Notes under the pieces: generated by a model
What the model saw: only the letters and a program-made list of their open reading frames with translations
Told to the model about the DNA's origin: nothing
The model's database searches: none
Part shown: in pieces, positions 52,343-61,297 of the stretch
How the letters are laid out: each line of letters opens with the position of its first letter
Numbering within the stretch: the stretch's first letter is position 1
Made by a program: the position numbers and the translations under genes
Assembly: GCA_016716385.1 (NCBI GenBank)
Contig: JADJWL010000004.1
Coordinates: 372,001-436,000 of the forward strand
Reading direction: 5' to 3'
DNA from: Bryobacterales bacterium
GTDB lineage: Bacteria; Acidobacteriota; Terriglobia; Bryobacterales; Bryobacteraceae
Length of the DNA: 64,000 nucleotides

Positions 52343-55300
52343 GTGACCCGCCGCCTCGCCATCGGCCCTTCCCACGAACAACGCCTTGCCTGGGCGGCCA
52401 GTGCGCTCCGCGAGAATGGGTCCGCTGAAGGGGCCCTGATTCTGGCGCCGTCGCGTGGCGCCGCGGATGACTTCGCACGGCGCATTGCCCCCGGCGGAGC
52501 CCTGGGCATTCACCGCTTCACTCTGCCCCAACTGGCTGCCGTGCTGGCCGCCGACGCGCTCGCCGCGAGCGGACTCGCTCCGCTCACTCCGCTCGGCGCC
52601 GAGGCACTGACCGCGCGGGCAATTCACCTCGAACGCCACACAGGTCCGTTCGCGTTCTTCACTCCCGTGTTGGATACGCCGGGATTCGCACGGGCCGCCT
52701 CCGCTACGATCGGGGAACTGCGGCTGGCCGGCGTCGAGGCGCACGAACTTCGCGAACTCGGTCCGGCGGGGCAGGATCTGGCACGCCTCCTCGACCGGTA
52801 CAGCGCCGAAGCTGCCGGGCGGGGCGTCGCTGACTACGCCATGCTGCTCGACGCCGCCTGCGAGGCGGCTGCTCGCGGCGAACATGTGTGGACCGGCTTG
52901 CCGCTGGTCCTTGTCGATGTCGTGCCCGCGAGCCTGCTCGAACAGGAACTGGTCCGGACACTGGCTCAGGCCGCTCCCTGGGTGGTCGCGACCGGGCCTT
53001 CAGGGGACGGCGCCACTCTCGCAGACGTGTTGGCGTGTGTCCCGGTGATGCTCAAAGAGCCCGCGGACGGCGCCGCCCTGGGCCGCCTGCGCCATCGGCT
53101 GTTCGCCGCAGCGACGCCGTCCGAAGAACCCGCGGACCCGTCGGTCGAGGTGTTCTCCGCCGGATCGGAAGCGCTGGAATGCGTCGAGGTGGCGCGGCGG
53201 GCTCTGCGGCTCGCGCGCGACGGCGTCCGTTTCGACGAGATGGCCGTCCTGCTGCGCCAGCCTGACGAGTACCTGCCGTTGCTGCTCGATGCCTTGCGGC
53301 GCGCAGGCATTCCCTTTTGCGCCGCGCGGGAAGCGCTGCGTCCGGACCCCGCGGGCCGAGCGTTTCTTGCTTTGCTCGAATGCGCTCTCGAGAACCTGTC
53401 AGCGGCACGATTCGCCGAATACCTGTCGCTCGGCGAGGTGCCCGGGGACGCAGCGTCTGACGGCGCGCTGCGTGCACCGTTCGCCTGGGAGCGGTTGCTG
53501 GTGGAAGCCGCGGTCGTCGGCCACCAGGACCGCTGGGAGCGCCGGCTCGACGGCCTCGACCACGAGTTCCGCCTGCGTCTCAGCACGCTGGATGCGGACG
53601 ACCCGGCCGCGGCCGCGCTGCGCAGCCAGATCGAGCGTCTCGAACACCTGCGGGAGTTCGCCCTCCCCGTCATCGGATTGCTGGCCGGACTGCGCGAGCC
53701 CGCTGTGTGGGGCGTCTGGCTCGACCGTCTGCGGACCCTCGCCGTGCGCGCTGTGCGTCATCCCGAGCCTGTGCTCGCGGTGCTCAACGAGCTGGAGCCG
53801 ATGGCGGAAGCGGGCCCGGTGGCACTGGAAGAAGTGCGCGCGGTGTTGGGAGAGCGACTCGGGACACTCCGGCCGGAGCCGCCTGGCCACCGCTTCGGCC
53901 GCCTGTTTGTGGCGCCCATCGAGGAGGCGCTTGGCCGTTCGTTCCACGCCGTGTTCCTGCCCGGCCTGGCCGAAGGACAGTTTCCGCGGCGCGTCACCGA
54001 AGATCCTCTGCTGCTGGACGAGGCGCGGGAGCGGCTTGCGGCCGCTCTCGTCCGGCAAAGCGACCGTGTGTCCGCCGAACGCCTGCGCCTGCGGGCGGCC
54101 GCGGGCGCGGCGCGAGCGATCTTCTACGCGTCGTATCCCCGCATTGACGCGCGCATCGGCCGCGCACGGGTCCCTTCGTTCTATGCGCTGGAGGTCTGGC
54201 GCGCGGCGTTCGGATACATCCCTGAGTGGAGGCTGCTCGAACGATCCGCCGCCTCGTCTTCGGCGGCGCGTATCGGCTACCCGGCTCCGGCCGATCCGCA
54301 GTCCGCGATCGATGATGCGGAGTTCGATCTGGCATGGCTGCGTCCGCTGCTCACGGGACCTGTCCAGCGTGGTGCGGCGCGCTATCTGCTGTTCGAGAAC
54401 GCGAACCTCGAACGTGTCCTGCGTGCGCGCGGCCGGCGCTGGCGCCGGCCTTGGACCGCGGCGGACGGCCTCGTCGCAACCGGCCCGGACGATCCCGTCC
54501 TCGGACTGCTGGCGTCCTACAGCCTGCGCGAGCGCCCGTACTCGGCTTCCGCGCTCCAGCAGTTTGCGGCGTGTCCCTATCGCTTCTATCTCTCCGCGCT
54601 TGTCCGTCTCCGGACGCGTGAAACCGCATCCGCGCTGGAGCAACTCGATCCACTCACGCGCGGCGCGATTTTCCATACGGCACAACGAATGGTCTATCGG
54701 GAGATGGAGCAGCGGAAGATGCTGCCGTTGACGCTGCAGTGGCTTCCTGAGGCTCTCGATGTCGCGGACCGGGTCGCCGACAGCATGGCCGTCAAGTACG
54801 AGGAGGAACTGGCGCCGGCGATTCCCGCCGTCTGGGCGCGTGAGGTGGAAGACCTGCGCACCGACCTGCGCGCCTGGCTGAGGGACCAGATGGCAGTCCA
54901 TGCGCTGTGGCTCCCCTGGAAGTTCGAGTTTTCTTTCGGCCTGCCGCCCGACGCGGACCACGATCCGGCGAGCGTGACCCAGGAGGCGGTTCTGCCGGGC
55001 GGCTATCGTCTGCGCGGCGCGATCGATCTCGTCGAGATGCGTCGCGCGATCGATATCCGTCTCGGCGAGCCCACGCTCCGCGTCACGGACCATAAGACAG
55101 GGCGCGCTCCCGACGCGTTGCCCCGCATTGCGGGCGGCGGAGAGGCGCTGCAGCCGCTGCTCTACGCTGCAGCCGCCGAGGTCCTGTTGGAACGCAAGGC
55201 TGAGGCTGGAACGCTCTACTACTGCACACAACGCGGCAATTTCGCCCGAACCGAAATCCCGCTGAACAGCGATGGACGGTCCGCCCTGACTAAGGTGTTG

Positions 55301-55471
55301 GAGACCATCGATGCGGCGGTGACGGGCGCGTTCCTGCCCGCGGCTCCGCGTGCGGACGCGTGCAGCGTCTGCGACTACCGGCTGGTGTGCGGTCCCTCCG
55401 AGGAGCGCCGCTTAGCGGTCAAGGACCCGCGGTCCCTAAATGCGCTTGCGGCTCTGCGAGGCCTGCCATGA
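52343..55471 (+). CDS. AddB-like PD-(D/E)XK nuclease / inactive helicase subunit
   Basis: A 1042-residue protein. The N-terminal helicase-like region has no GKT P-loop (AIGPSHEQRLAW sits there), so ATPase activity is doubtful. The C-terminal nuclease has LRGAIDLVEM and VTDHKTGR. An iron-sulphur cluster is indicated by FAACPYRFYL plus the late CSVCDYRLVC (CX2CX5C), as in AddB. It probably pairs with the AddA-like protein, whose gene overlaps its stop (ATGA), in double-strand-break end processing. GTG start; a TACAAT box ends eight bases upstream. Confidence 0.85.
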   Translation: MTRRLAIGPSHEQRLAWAASALRENGSAEGALILAPSRGAADDFARRIAPGGALGIHRFTLPQLAAVLAADALAASGLAPLTPLGAEALTARAIHLERHTGPFAFFTPVLDTPGFARAASATIGELRLAGVEAHELRELGPAGQDLARLLDRYSAEAAGRGVADYAMLLDAACEAAARGEHVWTGLPLVLVDVVPASLLEQELVRTLAQAAPWVVATGPSGDGATLADVLACVPVMLKEPADGAALGRLRHRLFAAATPSEEPADPSVEVFSAGSEALECVEVARRALRLARDGVRFDEMAVLLRQPDEYLPLLLDALRRAGIPFCAAREALRPDPAGRAFLALLECALENLSAARFAEYLSLGEVPGDAASDGALRAPFAWERLLVEAAVVGHQDRWERRLDGLDHEFRLRLSTLDADDPAAAALRSQIERLEHLREFALPVIGLLAGLREPAVWGVWLDRLRTLAVRAVRHPEPVLAVLNELEPMAEAGPVALEEVRAVLGERLGTLRPEPPGHRFGRLFVAPIEEALGRSFHAVFLPGLAEGQFPRRVTEDPLLLDEARERLAAALVRQSDRVSAERLRLRAAAGAARAIFYASYPRIDARIGRARVPSFYALEVWRAAFGYIPEWRLLERSAASSSAARIGYPAPADPQSAIDDAEFDLAWLRPLLTGPVQRGAARYLLFENANLERVLRARGRRWRRPWTAADGLVATGPDDPVLGLLASYSLRERPYSASALQQFAACPYRFYLSALVRLRTRETASALEQLDPLTRGAIFHTAQRMVYREMEQRKMLPLTLQWLPEALDVADRVADSMAVKYEEELAPAIPAVWAREVEDLRTDLRAWLRDQMAVHALWLPWKFEFSFGLPPDADHDPASVTQEAVLPGGYRLRGAIDLVEMRRAIDIRLGEPTLRVTDHKTGRAPDALPRIAGGGEALQPLLYAAAAEVLLERKAEAGTLYYCTQRGNFARTEIPLNSDGRSALTKVLETIDAAVTGAFLPAAPRADACSVCDYRLVCGPSEERRLAVKDPRSLNALAALRGLP

Positions 55472-58400
55472 CTCCCGCGTGGTCCACCGGCGACGCCGCG
55501 GCCCGAGACGCGATCCGCCACGCCCTCGACGAGAGCCTCTTTGTCGAGGCTGCCGCGGGAACGGGAAAGACGACCGAACTGGTGCGCCGCATCGTGGCCG
55601 TGCTCGCGTCCGGACGGGCGCGGGTCGAAGGAATCGTTGCAGTGACCTTCACGCGCAAAGCCGCCGGCGAACTGAAGCTGCGCCTGCGCCAGATGCTCGA
55701 CGAGGCCCGCGCGGCGGAAACGGGCGCCGGCTCCATGAACCTCGAAGACGCCGTGGCGCGCCTGGAGGAGGCGCGCATCGGCACCATCGACGCCTTCTGC
55801 GCCGACCTTCTGCGCGAGCGCCCCGTCGAAGCCGCCGCCGATCCCGGCTTCGACATGCTCGGCGAGCATGACCGGCGCCTGTACCGTTCCGCGTTCTCCC
55901 GCTGGTTTGAGGATGCCCTGGCGCGGCAGCTTCCCGCGGTCCGGCGCGTCGTGCAGCGCGCCGCCGGCAACAATGACAGGCGTCCCGTGGCCTGGCAGCT
56001 CGAGGATGCCGGCTGGACCCTCGTGGAGCGCCGCGACTACCACGCGCCATGGGAACGCCCCCCGTTCGACCGGAAGCCCGCGATCGACCGCCTGGTCGAT
56101 CTCCTCTTCGAAGCCCGGGCGATCGCGCGCGGCGCGGGCCACGTGCCCCAGCCCGTTGCCATGCTCACACATTGGATCGAGCGCGCGGAGCGCGAGAGCC
56201 CGCGTGACTACGAACTGCTCGAAGCGCGCTTCCTGGAGTTGCCCTCCCCGCTGACCTACAAGCACAAAATGCCGCGGTCGCAGCGGTTGGCGCCGGCAAG
56301 GGAGAAAGTCGAGGAACTGATTGCCGCCATCCGCGACTTCAAGCCCGTGGCTGACGCCGATCTTGCCGCCGGACTGCGGGAGGAGATGCGTCCGCTGCTT
56401 GACGCGTTTGCCGCCGCCAAACGCCGCGCCGGCGTGATGGACTTCCTCGATGTCCTCACCAGGGTCCGGGACCTGCTTGCCACGCAGCCCGCCGTCCGGG
56501 CGTTCCTCCAGAAGCGGTTCACGCACCTGTTCGTGGACGAGTTTCAGGATACCGATCCACTGCAGATGGAGATCCTGTTGCTGCTCGCCGCCGGCGACCC
56601 CACGGTCAGCGACTGGCGTCAGTCGCGGCCGGCGCCCGGGAAACTCTTCCTGGTCGGCGACCCGAAGCAATCCATCTACCGGTTCCGCCGCGCCGACGTG
56701 ATGCTCTACCAGGCGGTGAGCCGTCAGCTTCGGGAGGCCGGCGTCCGCACGGTGCTGCTGTCGCGCAGCTTCCGCGCCACGGCCCCGCTGCAAGCAGCGA
56801 TCAATCACGGGTTCTCGGTGGCCATCGAAGAGAGCGCGGAGTACGGCCAGCCGGCCTATGTTCCCCTGGAGAACGAGCGTGGCGCGATTCCCGGCCAGCC
56901 GCCGCTCGTGGTGCTCCCGGTCCCCCGGCCGTACGGGCAGCGCAACGTCACGAAGACGCAGATCGCCGTCAGCCTGCCCGATGCGTCAGCCGCGTACATC
57001 GCCTGGCTGATCCGGGAGAGCGGGTGGTCCGTGACGGATCCGGAAGGCGGCGCGCGGGTTCCCATCGCGCCGCGCCATATCTGCCTGCTGTTCCGCCGCT
57101 ACATCCACTACAGGGCCGACGTGACGCAACCGTACGTGCGGGCGCTCGATGCGCGCGAGATTCCCCATGTCCTGGTGGGCGCCCGGTCGTTCTTTCATCG
57201 CGAGGAAGTGGAAACGCTCCGCGCAGCGCTCACGGCGATCGAATGGCCGGATGACGAACTGGCCGTCTACGCCACGCTGAAGGGCTCGCTCTTCGCAATC
57301 CCCGACGCCACGCTGTTCCGCTACCGCGAGGCGTACGGCCGCCTCAATCCTTTCGGGAAACAGCCGGAGAGCGGCTTTGACGATGTGCGCGAGGTGCTGG
57401 ACCTGCTCGCCGGTCTCACCAGGCGACGCAACCGGCGTCCCGTGGTGGCGACGCTGGAAGAGTTGCTCGAAGCGGCCCGCGCGTCCGCCGGATTTGCGCT
57501 GCGGCACGGCGGAGAGCAGGTGCTGGCGAATGTGGCGCGGGTCCGCGATCTCGCCCGCGGATTCGAGTTAAACGGCGGCCTGTCGTTCCGCGGATTCGTC
57601 GAGCATCTCAACGAGCAGGCGGCGCGCGAGGAAACGCCCGAAGCTCCCATGGTCGAGGATGGCGGCGACGGCGTGCGGCTGATGACCGTCCACAACGCCA
57701 AAGGACTCGAGTTTCCCGTCGTCATCCTGGCAGATCTCGGATGCCAGTTGACGCAGGCGGAGCCCGCGCAGGTGACCGACCGCGAGCGGCGTCTATGCGC
57801 GATGCGGCTGGCGGGCTGTCTGCCGCTGGACTTGCTCGCGCAGGCGCCCCTGGAAAGAGAGCGCGAGCGCGCCGAGGCAATCCGCGTGGCGTACGTCGCG
57901 GCGACACGCGCCCGCGACCTGCTCGTGGTTCCGGGCGTCGGGGATGGTCCGGTGGACGGGTGGCTCAGCCCCCTCACGCCATCCCTGTATCCGGACCGCA
58001 CGTCCTGGCGCAAGTCCGTCCCGCCCGCGGGATGTCCGCCGTTCGGCGAGGACAGCGTGCTCGAAGCGCCCGGCATCAGCCGCGCGGAGGATGACAGCGT
58101 GAGACCCGGTCTGCACCGGATCGGCGGACACGACGTCGTCTGGTGGGACCCGCAGTACCTCGCTCTCGACGTCGAGGGACGCTCCGGTCTCCGTCGCGAA
58201 GAGTTGCTTGCCGACGATCATGGCGCCGGCGTGGCCGGCCGCGGCCAGGAAGCCTATCGCGACTGGGCCGCCCGCCGCCGCACGGACCGCGACCGGGGCG
58301 CCGTGCCGGAATTGACGCCGGTCCTCGTAACGGCAATGCCGGACTGGCCGGAACCCCGGCCCGAGGTGCGTGTCGCGAAAGTCGAACGCGGGGACGATCG

Positions 58401-58824
58401 TCCAGGAGGCAAACGTTTCGGCGCGCTCGTGCACGCTGTTCTGCGGGAGGCGCCGCTCGACGCGGACCGGTACCGCATTGAAGCGATTGCCAGGATCAAA
58501 GCGCGCGTGCTCGGAGCCGCGCCGGACGAGGAAGCAGCCGTCCCGGAGGCCGTCCTCGGCGCGCTCGCTCATCCCCTGCTGCGCCGGGCGGGCGCCGCGT
58601 CCCGGGTGCAGAGGGAGTGGCCCCTGCTGCTGCCGCTCGAAGGCGGCCGGTTTCTCGAAGGCGTGCTCGATCTGGCGTACTGGCTTGATGGCCGCTGGAC
58701 CGTCGTCGACTTCAAGACCGATGTCGTGCTGGACTCCGGCTATGAGCGGCAGGTGGCCTGGTACGCGCACGCGGTGCGCCGCATCACCGGCCAGGATGCC
58801 GATGCCTGGCTCCTTCAGATATAA
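55468..58824 (+). CDS. AddA-like UvrD-family helicase-nuclease
   Basis: A 1118-residue protein. Helicase motifs in order are AAAGTGKTTEL (P-loop, about 24-34), VAVTFTRKAAGEL (Ia), LFVDEFQDTDPLQ (II), LVGDPKQSIYRFRRAD (III) and MTVHNAKGLEFPVVIL (V). The C-terminal PD-(D/E)XK nuclease shows FGALVHAVLRE and VVDFKTDV. With the AddB-like partner it should form the two-nuclease AddAB-type enzyme that resects DNA ends for recombination. The ATG at 55468 coincides with the AddB stop (ATGA). Confidence 0.9.
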   Translation: MTPAWSTGDAAARDAIRHALDESLFVEAAAGTGKTTELVRRIVAVLASGRARVEGIVAVTFTRKAAGELKLRLRQMLDEARAAETGAGSMNLEDAVARLEEARIGTIDAFCADLLRERPVEAAADPGFDMLGEHDRRLYRSAFSRWFEDALARQLPAVRRVVQRAAGNNDRRPVAWQLEDAGWTLVERRDYHAPWERPPFDRKPAIDRLVDLLFEARAIARGAGHVPQPVAMLTHWIERAERESPRDYELLEARFLELPSPLTYKHKMPRSQRLAPAREKVEELIAAIRDFKPVADADLAAGLREEMRPLLDAFAAAKRRAGVMDFLDVLTRVRDLLATQPAVRAFLQKRFTHLFVDEFQDTDPLQMEILLLLAAGDPTVSDWRQSRPAPGKLFLVGDPKQSIYRFRRADVMLYQAVSRQLREAGVRTVLLSRSFRATAPLQAAINHGFSVAIEESAEYGQPAYVPLENERGAIPGQPPLVVLPVPRPYGQRNVTKTQIAVSLPDASAAYIAWLIRESGWSVTDPEGGARVPIAPRHICLLFRRYIHYRADVTQPYVRALDAREIPHVLVGARSFFHREEVETLRAALTAIEWPDDELAVYATLKGSLFAIPDATLFRYREAYGRLNPFGKQPESGFDDVREVLDLLAGLTRRRNRRPVVATLEELLEAARASAGFALRHGGEQVLANVARVRDLARGFELNGGLSFRGFVEHLNEQAAREETPEAPMVEDGGDGVRLMTVHNAKGLEFPVVILADLGCQLTQAEPAQVTDRERRLCAMRLAGCLPLDLLAQAPLERERERAEAIRVAYVAATRARDLLVVPGVGDGPVDGWLSPLTPSLYPDRTSWRKSVPPAGCPPFGEDSVLEAPGISRAEDDSVRPGLHRIGGHDVVWWDPQYLALDVEGRSGLRREELLADDHGAGVAGRGQEAYRDWAARRRTDRDRGAVPELTPVLVTAMPDWPEPRPEVRVAKVERGDDRPGGKRFGALVHAVLREAPLDADRYRIEAIARIKARVLGAAPDEEAAVPEAVLGALAHPLLRRAGAASRVQREWPLLLPLEGGRFLEGVLDLAYWLDGRWTVVDFKTDVVLDSGYERQVAWYAHAVRRITGQDADAWLLQI

Positions 58825-58825
58825 T
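58820..58825 (+). promoter_or_regulatory. consensus -10 box before the aldolase gene
   Basis: A perfect TATAAT overlaps the addA stop codon, 27 bases before the aldolase ATG. No good -35 is present at the usual distance, so the call rests on the -10 alone. Confidence 0.4.
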
Positions 58826-58852
58826 CACGCTCCGAACAAGGAGGACCGAACG

Positions 58853-59695
58853 ATGCGCGCAGCCTGTCTTCTGCTGGCCGTCCTGCCACTGGCCGCCCAA
58901 ACGGCGGCGGAGAACCCCGTGAAGAGGCAACTGAAGGCGGGGCAGCCCGTCATCGGAGCCACTATCAACGTCAATAGCGTCGATATCGCCGCCGAAGCCG
59001 CCAATATGGGCTTCGATTTCCTTTGGATCGAAATGGAGCACAGTCCGATCAGTTGGGAAACGCTCCGCCACATGGTGCTGGCAACCCGCGGATTGAAAGG
59101 GCTTCCGTTCGTTCGCGTACCCGTCAACGAAATGTGGACCGCCAAGCGCGCGCTGGATTCCGGCGCGCTCGGCGTGATCTTCCCCTTTACGAACTCCGTC
59201 GAACTGGCGCGCCGCGCGGTAGCGGCGTGCCGCTACCCTCCGGTAGGGCTCCGCGGTTCGGGGCCGGGACTCGCGGCGTTCCGGTGGCCCTCGCCCGAGG
59301 GCTACTACAAGTTCGCCAACGAGAATGTGTTCGTCGTGCTGATCATCGAAGATCAGCCCGGTGTGGACAACGTCGACGAAATCGTCAAGGTGCCTGGCAT
59401 CGATGCAATCTTCATCGGGCCATCGGACCTGTCGCACCAGTTGGGCGTGCCTAACCAGCCGAACCATCCGAAGTTCACCGCCGCGATCGACAAAATCGTC
59501 GCCGCCGCGAAAAGGCAGGGGCTTCCGGTCGGCCGTCCCGCCGGCTCGCCGCAACAGGTGGAGGAGTTCAAGAAGCAGGGGTTCACGTTCTTCCAGGGGC
59601 CAACGGCGCTGTCCCTGATGAGCCAGTCCGCGCGCCGCCTGCTGGATCCGATGGGCAAGAAGCCCGGCCAGGAGCGAATGCAGACTTTTTACTAG
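58853..59695 (+). CDS. HpcH/HpaI-family aldolase with export leader
   Basis: A 280-residue class II aldolase-type protein. The TIM barrel is clear: GATINVNSVDIAAEAANMGFDF, WIEMEHSPISW, FVRVPVNEMW, the metal-binding IIEDQPGVDNVDEI, and FIGPSDLSHQLG. The N-terminus MRAACLLLAVLPLAAQ is a Sec leader, unusual for a family normally in the cytoplasm. AAGGAGG sits eight bases before the ATG. Related enzymes cleave 2-keto-3-deoxy acids; a periplasmic role is inference. Confidence 0.87.
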   Translation: MRAACLLLAVLPLAAQTAAENPVKRQLKAGQPVIGATINVNSVDIAAEAANMGFDFLWIEMEHSPISWETLRHMVLATRGLKGLPFVRVPVNEMWTAKRALDSGALGVIFPFTNSVELARRAVAACRYPPVGLRGSGPGLAAFRWPSPEGYYKFANENVFVVLIIEDQPGVDNVDEIVKVPGIDAIFIGPSDLSHQLGVPNQPNHPKFTAAIDKIVAAAKRQGLPVGRPAGSPQQVEEFKKQGFTFFQGPTALSLMSQSARRLLDPMGKKPGQERMQTFY

Positions 59696-59806
59696 GGGGC
59701 GGAAAGACTTACACGCTGGACCCAGTCTCCCTCGTCAAGCCGTTGATGTTTCTTGGACTTTCCGATTGGCATCCGGGGTGCATTGTCTCATGCAGGAGGA
59801 TCAGCC

Positions 59807-60514
59807 ATGAGGAACCAGTGGAACACAGCATGCGCCGGTCTGGTGCTGGGTGCGGGCTTGTTCTGGACGGGGTGCGCACCTACCCCGAGTGAAACGCAAC
59901 AGGCCGAAGCGGCAGCAGAGACTGCCGAACAGGCTCCGGGTGTCGCGAACCGGTTCGCCCCGGCCCGGCAGCAGGCCGCGCCTCGCGCGCCGCAGCCGGT
60001 CCGCCTGTCGATTGCCGAGGGGACACAGTTGCGCGTGCGCACGACGACCGCTCTGTCCAGCAAGTCTGCTCAGACCGGGCAATCGTTCACCGCGAACCTC
60101 GTGGAACCCTTGAGTGCCGACGGACGTGTCCTGGCGCCGGCGGGCGCGACCGTCACCGGCGTTGTCGCGGACTCCGATCCCGGCGGGCGTGTGAAGGGTG
60201 TGGCCCGTCTCGTGGTTCGGTTGACGCAGGTGCAGATGGCCGACGGACGCACCGTCGAGATCCAGACCAATTCGATCGCCCGCGAAGCGGCTCCGACGAA
60301 GAAAAAGGACGCCACCAAGATCGGGATCGGCTCCGGCGTCGGCGCGGCGATCGGCGCGATTGCGGGCGGAGGCAAGGGTGCGGCCATCGGCGCCGCCTCG
60401 GGCGCCGGCGCCGGCACAGGCGTCGTTCTCGCGACCCGCGGCGATCCCGCCGTGATCGGCAGCGAGTCCGTACTGACGTTCACCCTGCGCTCGCCCGTCT
60501 CGGCGACGCTCTAG
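59807..60514 (+). CDS. lipoprotein with glycine zipper
   Basis: A 235-residue lipoprotein. The lipobox FWTGC places the lipidated cysteine at C23. An Ala/Glu/Pro-rich linker leads to a beta domain (PVRLSIAEGTQLRVRTTTAL to about 165) and then a glycine-zipper segment (IGIGSGVGAAIGAIAGGGKG) that may insert into or pack on a membrane. CAGGAGGA precedes the ATG. The function is unknown; similar proteins are common in Acidobacteria. An intrinsic terminator follows. Confidence 0.78.
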   Translation: MRNQWNTACAGLVLGAGLFWTGCAPTPSETQQAEAAAETAEQAPGVANRFAPARQQAAPRAPQPVRLSIAEGTQLRVRTTTALSSKSAQTGQSFTANLVEPLSADGRVLAPAGATVTGVVADSDPGGRVKGVARLVVRLTQVQMADGRTVEIQTNSIAREAAPTKKKDATKIGIGSGVGAAIGAIAGGGKGAAIGAASGAGAGTGVVLATRGDPAVIGSESVLTFTLRSPVSATL

Positions 60515-60549
60515 CGAGTTCTCTCCGTCTATCCCCCCTGAACTGTCTG

Positions 60550-60589
60550 GCGGGACCGTTCTTTCCCTGACGGTCCCGCGTTTCTTCCT
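60550..60589 (+). terminator. intrinsic terminator after the lipoprotein gene
   Basis: GCGGGACCGT pairs with ACGGTCCCGC around a 10-base loop, followed by GTTTCTTCCT. It separates the lipoprotein from the ABC ATPase gene, whose -10-like TACAAT overlaps its end. Confidence 0.75.
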
Positions 60590-60599
60590 ACAATAGGAT

Positions 60600-61265
60600 T
60601 TGCTTCAGGTTCAACACCTCACCAAGGAATACCCGACGGCACAGGGCGGCCTGCGCATTCTCGACGGCATTGACGCCGAGTTCGCTCCCGGCGAGTCGGT
60701 GTCCATCATGGGGCCGTCCGGGGCAGGGAAGAGCACGTTCCTCTACGTTGTCGGCGCGCTGGAGCCACCGAGTGCGGGCACGGTCACGCTGGGCGGCCAG
60801 GATCCGTTCGCGCTGCCCGAACCGGAACTCGCGGCGTTCCGCAACTCCAAGGTCGGGTTTCTGTTTCAGGATCATTGTCTGCTCCCTCAGTGCTCCGTCC
60901 TCGAGAATGTGCTGGTTCCCACGCTGATCGCCGCGGGGGACGGGCACGAGGCGCGGGCGCTTGATTTGCTCGACCGCGTGGGTCTGTCCCACCGGTTGCG
61001 GCACCGTCCGGCGGAGCTGTCGGGCGGCGAGAAGCAGAGAGTTGCACTGGCCCGCGCGCTGGTTTTGTCGCCCCAACTGGTTCTCTGCGATGAGCCGACG
61101 GGCAACCTGGATCATGACTCCGCGGTGGTCGTTGCCAATCTCCTGTTCGATCTGCATCGGGAGCGGCAGTCGATTCTGATCGTGGTCACTCACAGCGCCG
61201 AGCTGGGCGCACGCGCCGGCAGGCGGTACGAGCTGGCAGGTGGGCGGCTCGCCCCCCGGACCTGA
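60600..61265 (+). CDS. ABC transporter ATP-binding protein, LolD/MacB type
   Basis: A 221-residue ATPase with Walker A GPSGAGKST, Q-loop FLFQDHCLLPQ, signature ELSGGEKQRVALARAL, Walker B LVLCDEPTGNLD and the H-loop VVTHS. The EPTGNLD form is typical of LolD, MacB and FtsE-like ATPases that work with FtsX-type permeases. No permease gene is adjacent, so its partner is elsewhere. The start appears to be TTG at 60600, only five bases past a TACAAT box. Confidence 0.88.
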   Translation: MLQVQHLTKEYPTAQGGLRILDGIDAEFAPGESVSIMGPSGAGKSTFLYVVGALEPPSAGTVTLGGQDPFALPEPELAAFRNSKVGFLFQDHCLLPQCSVLENVLVPTLIAAGDGHEARALDLLDRVGLSHRLRHRPAELSGGEKQRVALARALVLSPQLVLCDEPTGNLDHDSAVVVANLLFDLHRERQSILIVVTHSAELGARAGRRYELAGGRLAPRT

Positions 61266-61297
61266 GAACGCGCGGTGCGGTACTGTAGGAACAACCC

